Shown piece after piece: positions 43,542-50,876 of a DNA stretch of 51,884 bases. Both the position numbers and the translations under genes were made by a program. The notes below the pieces were generated by a model that was not told the origin of the DNA, did not search any database, and saw only the letters and a program-made list of their open reading frames with translations. This DNA comes from Bacteroidota bacterium. GTDB lineage: Bacteria; Bacteroidota; Bacteroidia; B-17B0; Aurantibacillaceae. Location: positions 1 to 51,884 of the forward strand of contig JACQAK010000016.1 in NCBI GenBank assembly GCA_016194985.1, read 5' to 3'. Position 1 is the first letter of the stretch, and each line of letters begins with the position of its first letter.

Positions 43542-44967
43542 ACGAACAATATATAAGTATGTAGGCATAGCCTGCATATCGGTAACGTTTTTGGCCTGTA
43601 AAAATCTGGCCATCGTTAATAAAAAAGAGAACAAAACAGTTCCTGAGAGCTACAATAATTCGAAAGACAGTGTTAATACCGCGCAAACAAAGTGGAAGGA
43701 TTTTTTTAAAGATCCTCAACTGGCGGCATTGATTGATTCTGCCTTGAAAAAAAATCAGGAGTTAAATATTGTTTTACAGGAGATACAAATTGCTAAAAAT
43801 GATGTAAGAGCAAGAAGAGGGGCTTTTTTACCCTTTATGAATGCCGGATTAGGAGCAGGAGTAGAGAAGGTAGGCAGATATACCAGTCAGGGAGCAAGTG
43901 ATGCTACTAACGAGATCATGCCGGGAAAAGCGTTTCCTGATCCTTTACAGAATTATGTATTTGGTGTTAATGTGTCCTGGGAGATCGATATCTGGAAAAA
44001 ACTTCGTAATGCCAAAAAAGCAGCTTTATACAAATACCTGTCAACGGTTGAAGGTAAAAACTTTATGGTTACTCATCTGATCTCTGAAATAGCCAATTCT
44101 TATTACGAATTGGTAGCCCTCGATAATCAGTTGGAGATCCTGAAAAAAAATATTGAGTTGTATCAAAGTTCGCTTGAGATTGTAAAATTAGAGAAGCAAT
44201 CTGCCAGAGTAACTGAATTAGCCGTAAGAAGATTTGAAGCAGAGGTACTGAAAACACAAAGCCGTCAGTATTATATTATGCAGCAAATTACGGAAACAGA
44301 AAATCGAATTAATTTTCTGGTAGGTAGATTCCCTCAAACAGTTGCCAGAAATTCTCAGAATTTTACGGATTTGGTTATTGACTCTATTCATTCGGGAGTT
44401 CCCTCTCAGTTATTATCCAATCGTACAGATATAAAACAAGCCGAGCAAGCTCTGATAGCAGCCAAACTGGATGTAAAAGTCGCAAAAGCGGAGTTTTATC
44501 CTTCGTTTGTTATTACTGCCGGTGCCGGGTATCGCGCTTTTAACCCGCAATATCTGATACAAACGCCTCAATCGTTGTTGTATAATCTGGCAGGCGATTT
44601 AGTTGCACCACTGATTAACAGAAATGCTATTAAGGCCAATTTCTATTCGGCTAATTCAAAACAGGTTCAGGCAGTTTATAACTACGAACGTGCTATTTTA
44701 AGAGCACATATCGAAGTAGTAAATCAGTTATCCAATATCAGTAACCTGAAAAAGAGCTATGACCTGAAAGATAAGCAGGTAAAGGCTTTAACACAGTCTA
44801 TCGATATTTCTACAACCTTATTTAAATCGGCCAGAGCTGATTATATGGAAGTGTTATTAACGCAACGAGATGCTTTGGAATCGAAAATTGAACTGATTGA
44901 AACCAAAAAGCAACAAATGAATGCTTTGGTAAATATTTATCAGGCATTAGGGGGCGGATGGAGATAG
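43531..44967 (+). CDS. TolC/OprM-type outer-membrane efflux lipoprotein
   Basis: I place the start at ATG 43531, because MNTKRTIYKYVGIACISVTFLAC is a proper lipoprotein signal and the purine-rich sequence GAAGAGAAAGAAGAAG precedes it. ATG 43495 would add twelve basic residues. The mature protein has the two-fold repeat of outer-membrane factors. The first half begins WKDFFKDPQLAALIDSALKK, and the second contains SNRTDIKQAEQALIAAKLDV with FYPSFVITAGAGY. It forms the trimeric outer-membrane duct. It overlaps the permease gene by 11 bases and completes a full tripartite operon, closed by a terminator. Confidence 0.93.
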   Translation: MNTKRTIYKYVGIACISVTFLACKNLAIVNKKENKTVPESYNNSKDSVNTAQTKWKDFFKDPQLAALIDSALKKNQELNIVLQEIQIAKNDVRARRGAFLPFMNAGLGAGVEKVGRYTSQGASDATNEIMPGKAFPDPLQNYVFGVNVSWEIDIWKKLRNAKKAALYKYLSTVEGKNFMVTHLISEIANSYYELVALDNQLEILKKNIELYQSSLEIVKLEKQSARVTELAVRRFEAEVLKTQSRQYYIMQQITETENRINFLVGRFPQTVARNSQNFTDLVIDSIHSGVPSQLLSNRTDIKQAEQALIAAKLDVKVAKAEFYPSFVITAGAGYRAFNPQYLIQTPQSLLYNLAGDLVAPLINRNAIKANFYSANSKQVQAVYNYERAILRAHIEVVNQLSNISNLKKSYDLKDKQVKALTQSIDISTTLFKSARADYMEVLLTQRDALESKIELIETKKQQMNALVNIYQALGGGWR

Positions 44968-44993
44968 TTTAGTAATCTTCTGCTACAAAAAAG

Positions 44994-45029
44994 GAGGCTA
45001 CTCATGATGGGTAGTCTCTTTTTATTTTT
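44994..45029 (+). terminator. Rho-independent terminator of the efflux operon
   Basis: GAGGCTACTC and GGGTAGTCTC form a 10-base-pair stem (two G-U pairs) with loop ATGAT, followed by the tract TTTTTATTTTT, 26 bases after the stop codon. Confidence 0.88.
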
Positions 45030-45107
45030 AGCATATACTATGGAGAGCTGCTTATTGTTTTCATCTTCCGAAATGTACGTTATCCTACAATAATTCCTTT
45101 CATAGCA

Positions 45108-45142
45108 AAAGAGCCTCTCAAATTAAATTTGAGAGGCTCTTT
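45108..45142. terminator. 35-base near-perfect palindrome, bidirectional terminator
   Basis: AAAGAGCCTCTCAAATT and AATTTGAGAGGCTCTTT are perfect 17-base arms around one A. It lies 79 bases beyond the efflux terminator and separates it from the minus-strand accessory genes, which would be read towards it. The 322-base gap to the next large gene otherwise holds a second hairpin and a short frame. Confidence 0.85.
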
Positions 45143-45150
45143 AATTTTTA

Positions 45151-45175
45151 ATAAGAGAATTAGGTATTCTCTTAT
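45151..45175. repeat. Inverted repeat at the edge of the accessory region
   Basis: ATAAGAGAAT-taggt-ATTCTCTTAT has perfect 10-base arms and lies immediately after the large palindrome and before a short orphan frame. It could be a boundary or recombination-site remnant. Confidence 0.6.
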
Positions 45176-45262
45176 GTGAACCCAGCTGACCAAATGTCCA
45201 ACCAAATGCTTGAAGAATTAAAGGTTTTATCTAATATTAAAGAGTTGATTAACAGAGGATAA
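45176..45262 (+). CDS. Short 28-residue frame, possible gene remnant
   Basis: GTG 45176 opens a frame reading NPADQMSNQMLEELKVLSNI and then KELINRG before TAA 45262. The residues look protein-like (amphipathic helix with Leu/Glu/Lys spacing) and run towards the stop of the convergent nuclease-like gene. It may be the tail of a gene cut by insertion of the accessory block, or chance. No ribosome-binding site is obvious. Confidence 0.25.
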   Translation: MNPADQMSNQMLEELKVLSNIKELINRG

Positions 45263-45289
45263 GGGGTATTGTTTCGATTTATATTAAGC

Positions 45290-46996
45290 TTATAATTTTG
45301 CTTCAGGAAAAAAATCTTTAATGACTTCAAGCATAAATGATGGATTACCTAAATCTTTTTTAATATTTTCTTGCATGTAGAATCTACTAAAAACTTCAAA
45401 TGGGGTTGTTGAAACATCTTTATTGGAAACATGAAGATGGAATTCATCAATCATTTTAAATAAATCCAATCTATTTTGCTTCAAATAGTCTTCATGCAAT
45501 TCAAAAAAACTGAGATTAATAAATGTAACATTTTTAACCTCAATTTTATTAAAACTTCTTTTAGCTAACTCCTCCCTGAATTTTTTATTAAGTATTTTAT
45601 TGACGCCTTCATATCCAAATGACAAATCTGTGTATATAACAATAGGGTATATTTCTATTTTCTCTAAATGTATTAAACTATCAAATTCAATCTGATTGTT
45701 TTCTATGTACTCGATACCATTCAATAATTGTCTTATTCCCTTTGGGTCTTTTTTTTGATTTTCATAAAACTTTGTATCAAGAGCAGAGTATAAACCGTCT
45801 TTTTCTCCTTTTTCCTTTACATCCGCACCAAGAAGAACATCTTTAAATTCTATTAAAGCAATTTTCTCATTTTTTCTCAAATAGTAATCTGAAATTTCAT
45901 TTTTATCTTTTTTTATTGCTTTATCTCCAGAAAACCCAATTAAGTGAGGAAAGCATTTTTCCATTATTAGCCTAAAATAAATGTCTTCCATGAACTCCTT
46001 ACCTTTTTCAGCAAGAAAGTTTCCTTTATACCCCTGATTTTTAATGTAATCTTTAAATGCAAAAATTTGGGCTTTGTAAAGTAAATCAATTAGAAAATTA
46101 ATATCCAGAAGAAAATAGATTAATTTTATTCCTCCTACTTCATAAAGGATGTGATTTCTTAACAATGAAAAATTTACATCAGCTTCATAGGAATTAATAA
46201 AAGGGTTTATTGCCAAAGTATTAATATAGGAAGTGTTTATAAATCCTTCCAAATTCCACAAAGGAATTATCTGATGTCGTTGTGCAATATCTCCAGTAAT
46301 ATTAACTTGAGTGAAAACAGTAAGTATATTATGAAATAGGTCATTACTGTTTTTAACTTTCAGTAACTTGTAATACCCCTCAATATATTGGGAATATTTT
46401 TCTGATTTTTCCAAATATTCAAAAAGCTTCACACCTCTGGTTAGTTGATTTGAAAAATCAGTAGTCGAAGTATAGTCCTTCTGATAAATAAAATTTGGGA
46501 GTATTATACTTTCTGTTTCTTCATTCTTTGCGGCCTCTTTTACTTCATTCTCACTAATTTTAAATCTATTGCTTGTTATGGTATTGATAATCAAATAAGC
46601 GTCAAGAACCCGTTTTGCTTCCTCATTTGTCAAATCCCTTGCTTTAAGGGAATTGTGTTTTTTGAAAATTAATTCATAAAACAACAAATTAGAATATCGC
46701 CATATAACAACAGGCCAATGCCCCTTATCCAGATGATTTTGAAATATGACTTTAAATCGTTCAATTGTATCTTCCCCTGCCTTAACGATTAAATTATTTA
46801 ATAGTTGAATCTGGATTTCATGCGCCTCAATACCTACATCTTTTAAATATAGTTTGATGTTAAATCCAGAAATATAAGAAATGAGTGTTACTGAAGGAAT
46901 ATCCTTTATTAAATCAAGAGCATCCTCCATTGATTTAGAAGAACCATAGACTTCATTATAGTCAATAATTACCTTTAATTGCATTCTTGTGTCCAT
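45290..46996 (-). CDS. Predicted PD-(D/E)XK nuclease-like protein of a putative defence cassette
   Basis: I do not recognise the full-length family of this 568-residue protein. Its C-terminal third carries what looks like a PD-(D/E)XK nuclease core: a helix with Glu (KGKEFMEDIYFRLIME, about residue 335), Asp370 in EISDYYLRKNEK, and the E-x-K pair Glu383/Lys385 in IALIEFKDVL. A helix with Gln follows (GIRQLLNGIEYI, Gln423). The first about 330 residues are alpha-rich with no known motif and may sense or bind a partner. Its gene begins 9 bases after the HEPN-like gene, so the two form one transcription unit. A DNA- or RNA-cutting defence role is inferred. Confidence 0.7.
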   Translation of the reverse strand: MDTRMQLKVIIDYNEVYGSSKSMEDALDLIKDIPSVTLISYISGFNIKLYLKDVGIEAHEIQIQLLNNLIVKAGEDTIERFKVIFQNHLDKGHWPVVIWRYSNLLFYELIFKKHNSLKARDLTNEEAKRVLDAYLIINTITSNRFKISENEVKEAAKNEETESIILPNFIYQKDYTSTTDFSNQLTRGVKLFEYLEKSEKYSQYIEGYYKLLKVKNSNDLFHNILTVFTQVNITGDIAQRHQIIPLWNLEGFINTSYINTLAINPFINSYEADVNFSLLRNHILYEVGGIKLIYFLLDINFLIDLLYKAQIFAFKDYIKNQGYKGNFLAEKGKEFMEDIYFRLIMEKCFPHLIGFSGDKAIKKDKNEISDYYLRKNEKIALIEFKDVLLGADVKEKGEKDGLYSALDTKFYENQKKDPKGIRQLLNGIEYIENNQIEFDSLIHLEKIEIYPIVIYTDLSFGYEGVNKILNKKFREELAKRSFNKIEVKNVTFINLSFFELHEDYLKQNRLDLFKMIDEFHLHVSNKDVSTTPFEVFSRFYMQENIKKDLGNPSFMLEVIKDFFPEAKL

Positions 46997-47005
46997 CGTT
47001 TTTTT

Positions 47006-48199
47006 TTAATAATTAAAGTGTTTTTCTAATTCTGGATTAAAATAATGCAAATCAAAAACGTTATATCTAATATAATAATCACACGTATAGCATTTTAACC
47101 ATTCAATATCATTATTCTGCGGCATGTCGAGGTCTTTACCCAAAATAGTATAATGAACTAATGAATTAACGTTGCAGCAGGGGCAAATCTTAATTTCTTT
47201 AGCATTTTTATGATTCTTTTTTTCAGCTAATGCAAATCGTTTTCCCCTGCCAAAAATATCATTGTAATTGTATTCGTATGCAGAACGATTGTTTCTTAGT
47301 GCATTATTCATTTTCATATTTGCCCTACCCAATTCCTTTAAATGTCCAATACAAAGAAGAGCGTTATACGTTTCATTTATTTTATTTTCCGTTTTAGAGT
47401 TTCTTAATTTAAACCCTATATTAAGCATAGAAGTTAAAATTTCTATACCGGAAATAGTCTTTGTAAAATATAACCAGTCAGAAGGAATTGTTGGTTCGGA
47501 AGCTAAAATTTTATTAGCTATCGGAATTACTCTCTGAGTTATAATGAAATCTAAGAATCGAAGTCTTGGCAGTTTATTGCCATCATGTAAAATATTATCT
47601 CTATACCAATTGAGAAATTCTAATGTTGCTTTAAAATCATTGTCATCAAGGAATTGAAAATTTTTATAGACTTTTGAAAATCTTTTTACTATCGCATGGT
47701 TTTTTTTAGTAGGGTCATTTGAGTAATTTATCAAATCATAAAATCGGTTGATAGTTTCTCTAAATGGAATTTTATGGATTCTTTTACCATCAGGTCTATT
47801 TGGTACAAATCTTTTATTTTTTATTTTATCGAGCATCATCCATGTTGAGTTAGATTTATTTCTGTAATGCTCTTTATAGGTGAGTTTGGGATTCGTTTTG
47901 CTAAGAATATCTTTTAGGAAAAGTTCAAAAAATCTTTCAAAAGCAACTAAACATAGAACTGTATTTTCTACGTCCAGAAATTGACTTTCAAGAATTTTTA
48001 AATTTTTTTTAATTGTAGTAGATGTTGAGCTTATATAGAAATCATAAGATTCATTTTTTGTTTGAAAGGTATTAAAATAGAATCCAAAAGCATCTCTTAG
48101 TGAACTGTAAAAATGGGCGGGCTTGGATTTATGCCCAGCATGGTCATCAATTCTTACTTCATTCTTTGCAGCCAGATTTTTTAATTGTTTCAAATCCAT
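47006..48199 (-). CDS. HEPN-like protein with C-terminal zinc ribbon
   Basis: The 397-residue protein is mostly alpha-helical. WYRDNILHDGNKLP contains R-x4-H (Arg200-His205), the active-site motif of HEPN ribonuclease domains, preceded by a helix-rich region such as ENTVLCLVAFERFFELFLKD. The C-terminus has a zinc ribbon: Cys339 and Cys342 in CPCC, then Cys370 and Cys373 in CYTC. A helical region of unknown function lies between (about residues 210-330). HEPN proteins usually cleave RNA in toxin-antitoxin and defence systems. It directly precedes the nuclease-like gene in the same unit. The HEPN call is from the motif and needs a profile search. Confidence 0.65.
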   Translation of the reverse strand: MDLKQLKNLAAKNEVRIDDHAGHKSKPAHFYSSLRDAFGFYFNTFQTKNESYDFYISSTSTTIKKNLKILESQFLDVENTVLCLVAFERFFELFLKDILSKTNPKLTYKEHYRNKSNSTWMMLDKIKNKRFVPNRPDGKRIHKIPFRETINRFYDLINYSNDPTKKNHAIVKRFSKVYKNFQFLDDNDFKATLEFLNWYRDNILHDGNKLPRLRFLDFIITQRVIPIANKILASEPTIPSDWLYFTKTISGIEILTSMLNIGFKLRNSKTENKINETYNALLCIGHLKELGRANMKMNNALRNNRSAYEYNYNDIFGRGKRFALAEKKNHKNAKEIKICPCCNVNSLVHYTILGKDLDMPQNNDIEWLKCYTCDYYIRYNVFDLHYFNPELEKHFNY

Positions 48200-48275
48200 G
48201 ATGAATTATACTATATAGAGTTATCTAAATTTATACGAATATAATAAAAAGAAAGGTTGATGTTTTACAATATAA

Positions 48276-49100
48276 CTAATACACTTGCATTGTATCGACC
48301 TTGAATTCAGCATTATTAAGAGAGCAATCGAATATTTTAATTTTGGAATATTGTTTTTTTAATTCTTCAATCAATTTATGTTTTTCTTGTTGAGGCATTT
48401 TAGCACCTAAATAAATTTCTTTTAATCCCCATTCAGTTATATCCATAGATTTATTTACAAAATCCCTACTTATAAATCTATATTCTTTTTCATATTCCCA
48501 ATGCTTCGATTTTGTACACAGCAACTTTACAAAGAAAACTATCATATCTTCAAATAAGTCAATTTTTGGAATATCATCCGAATACATAACTTGATTTAAC
48601 GAGGGTTGAAAATTCTTAAAAATGAATTTTGTATCTAGCCCAATACAAAACCCTGTATGGCAATTAGCATAATGTGACCACATTAAAAGATTTGTAGGTT
48701 CGCTGGCTAAACTAACGATACCAAAGGTTTTATAGATATCCTTGTTAACATTATCCGAATAACGTTCTTGTAAAACTTTATCATTAATTGTACCAGCTAT
48801 CTGATGTTCATAGGAAATATTATGAATTTCAGTTTCACTCATTTGAGGGTACTGTTTTTTCAGCATTTGTGAATGTTTCAGAAAAATATTTTCTGGTGTC
48901 AATTGTTCTTGTTTATATTCAAAAGGAAGTGAAGCATCATAAGGGTCATTAAATTTGTCAGCCGATGTGAAATACAACTCCGTATTAAACAATAACCTTT
49001 TATGCCACTTATCTCCATAATCTCTATACTTATATAAAACTTCAGGCATCCCTGTTAAATTTTCATCTGCAAATCCTGTTATTAGTTTTTCCATTTTCAT
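48276..49100 (-). CDS. DUF2971-domain protein
   Basis: The 274-residue protein has the DUF2971 pattern. VLYKYRDYGDKWHKRLLFNT and LYFTSADKFNDPYDASLPF lie near the N-terminus. IVSLASEPTNLLMWSHYAN and HTGFCIGLD lie in the middle (about residue 140), and WEYEKEYRFISRD is further on. The biochemical role is unknown; members often occur near mobile elements and defence genes (my recollection). ATG 49100 lies only 11 bases past a strong terminator hairpin, so the internal ATG 49049 (MPEVLYKYRD) may be the true start. It lies 76 bases before the HEPN-like gene on the same strand. Confidence 0.82.
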   Translation of the reverse strand: MKMEKLITGFADENLTGMPEVLYKYRDYGDKWHKRLLFNTELYFTSADKFNDPYDASLPFEYKQEQLTPENIFLKHSQMLKKQYPQMSETEIHNISYEHQIAGTINDKVLQERYSDNVNKDIYKTFGIVSLASEPTNLLMWSHYANCHTGFCIGLDTKFIFKNFQPSLNQVMYSDDIPKIDLFEDMIVFFVKLLCTKSKHWEYEKEYRFISRDFVNKSMDITEWGLKEIYLGAKMPQQEKHKLIEELKKQYSKIKIFDCSLNNAEFKVDTMQVY

Positions 49101-49111
49101 TGTTTAAATTA

Positions 49112-49136
49112 AAAAGGCTGGATAAACCAGCCTTTT
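49112..49136 (-). terminator. Terminator between the basic peptide gene and the DUF2971 gene
   Basis: AAAAGGCTGG and CCAGCCTTTT form a perfect 10-base-pair stem with a 5-base loop; on the minus strand a run of T follows. It lies 6 bases after the 37-residue peptide gene and 11 bases before the DUF2971 start. Confidence 0.85.
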
Positions 49137-49142
49137 ATCAAA

Positions 49143-49256
49143 TTACTTTTTTGGTTTTGCAGGAGGGTTATTACCACGTCCTTTGCCTGATGAATTTCCT
49201 GTTTGGCTTGGGCCATTTTTCACAGGAGGTTTTGAAGTTGAAGCTGTTTTTGCCAT
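49143..49256 (-). CDS. 37-residue basic, Pro/Ser/Gly/Lys-rich peptide
   Basis: ATG 49256 opens 37 codons ending at TAA 49145-49143. The peptide begins MAKTASTSKPPVKNGPSQTG and ends GKGRGNNPPAKPKK. It has no hydrophobic segment and a high positive charge, so it probably binds nucleic acid or is intrinsically disordered. I recall near-identical short peptides from other Bacteroidota mobile elements, but cannot confirm this. It is 68 bases after the ATPase gene and followed at once by a strong terminator, supporting a real gene. Confidence 0.7.
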   Translation of the reverse strand: MAKTASTSKPPVKNGPSQTGNSSGKGRGNNPPAKPKK

Positions 49257-49324
49257 TTTTAATTTATTTATTCTAGTAAATTTAGAAAAAACGTTTCATT
49301 TTTCAAACCCAACAAGAGGTTATT

Positions 49325-50857
49325 TTACGCTGCTTCTCGATATTCCAACTCCTCAAATATCCGCATTTCCCCTCCCTGATTAAACCTACCATTTTGAACC
49401 GCTAAACCCTTTTCTGGCACTTGGATAACCACATCCACATCATGCTGGAACTCATTCGCCCCTCTGAAATTTCCCTCCTTAGTGGTCTGGAAGATGTAAA
49501 TAAACGATTTTGAGGGATAATTACTTCTTAACGTTTCAAGGTCGCCAGTAGATAAGCCAAGCTTATTGACACTATCAAAAAAGATAAAGTCATAAGGCGT
49601 TAAATCACTGGGAATTTCTTCCGCTACAAATAAGTTAGGATGCGCCACGTCTTTTGCTTTTAACTTATCCTGTAAAGTCATATCCAAACCCTCCTCTTTA
49701 GCCACATAAAGAACGTTACCATGATTTCTGGCTAAATATCCAGCGAAGTCCACACAAAGAAATGATTTACCCATTTTCGGTTTACCATACACCATGACAC
49801 TAAAACCCTTTGACGGATCTCCTATCAGTTTACGATACTTGCCTACAAAACCTAACGTTTTAAATTGCACGTTTCTAAAATCCATGCTACTCATAACGCC
49901 AGGAATTTCGTTCACAGGGTTTGCCGTTTCTTCTATTGCATTCACTTCCTCAATCCCCTCTAATCCATTAACTTCACAAGCGCAACCCAATACGCCATTT
50001 AAACCATTTAATTCTGTTTGCTGGATGCTCAATATTTTTTGAGATTTATTTTTAACGTATGCGTTAAGGTTGGCAAACATGGTATCTAATAACTTAGCAT
50101 ACTTATCAGTCTTGGTTACTTTTTTCAACTTAGATGCACGTTGCATAGCATCCATTAATAATTTAGCTTTATCCTTAACGTTGTATTTACCATTTAAGTT
50201 AATGTAACGTTTAATCAGGTTAACGGACGGCATAACCTTTTCTTGCATAATCAAGCTCTTAAATTCTAAAATAGTTTTCTCGCCAATCTCAACGGTTAGA
50301 GCTTTTGTCATGGCATTATACGTTTTCACAAGCTTGTCTTGCATGTACTCAATTTGTTTAGAGTAAGGCGAAGATTTACGCACTTTCTTTTCAATTATGG
50401 CACGGTGTAAAGCATTGATAAAACGTAACAAATCTTCTTTTGTTTTTTTCTTGCCATTCATGGAGATATAACGTTTCATAAAACGAATTTCTTCAGGGAT
50501 GCGTTCCACAAAAGAATAATCCATATCGTCATCATGGCTCTCAGGCTGAACAGCTTTATGGATTGGTGTTTTTCGTTGTACAGGCGTTTTTGTTTCTGCC
50601 TTTCTTTCTGGTTCAGAATGTTCCACCAGTGCAATAGTAGTTTTACCTTTAATCGGGTGCTTTTGTAAATGCTCATCCAGTTTGGCGAAATAAGCATCCA
50701 TCACACGTTTGATGGTTTCGTTTTTATGGTAAGCATCCCAATTACTATAATTCTCAGAAGATTTCTGAACGAAGTCATGCCCCTTCCAAAAGGTAACAGG
50801 CAGTTGAGAAAAGTTAATGCCTTTAACGGTGTCTTTATAATTTTCAATGGTTATCAT
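49325..50857 (-). CDS. RecA/RepA-like ATPase of a mobile element with a duplicated helical module
   Basis: The 510-residue protein starts ITIENYKDTVKGINFSQLPV. A helical module occurs twice, at about residues 123-177 (FMKRYISMNGKKKTKEDLLR) and about 211-265 (LIKRYINLNGKYNVKDKAKL). From about residue 345 a P-loop ATPase follows with Walker A VYGKPKMGKSFLC (about 357-368), a Walker B-like FIFFDSVNKLGL (about 430), and sensor-like FIYIFQTTKEGNF. It resembles AAA_25/RepA-like DNA-handling ATPases found in integrated elements of the phylum. DNA replication or mobilisation of the element is inferred. It follows the partial gene upstream with a 19-base gap. Confidence 0.75.
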   Translation of the reverse strand: MITIENYKDTVKGINFSQLPVTFWKGHDFVQKSSENYSNWDAYHKNETIKRVMDAYFAKLDEHLQKHPIKGKTTIALVEHSEPERKAETKTPVQRKTPIHKAVQPESHDDDMDYSFVERIPEEIRFMKRYISMNGKKKTKEDLLRFINALHRAIIEKKVRKSSPYSKQIEYMQDKLVKTYNAMTKALTVEIGEKTILEFKSLIMQEKVMPSVNLIKRYINLNGKYNVKDKAKLLMDAMQRASKLKKVTKTDKYAKLLDTMFANLNAYVKNKSQKILSIQQTELNGLNGVLGCACEVNGLEGIEEVNAIEETANPVNEIPGVMSSMDFRNVQFKTLGFVGKYRKLIGDPSKGFSVMVYGKPKMGKSFLCVDFAGYLARNHGNVLYVAKEEGLDMTLQDKLKAKDVAHPNLFVAEEIPSDLTPYDFIFFDSVNKLGLSTGDLETLRSNYPSKSFIYIFQTTKEGNFRGANEFQHDVDVVIQVPEKGLAVQNGRFNQGGEMRIFEELEYREAA

Positions 50858-50876
50858 GGGTGTTGTCGTTTAATGG

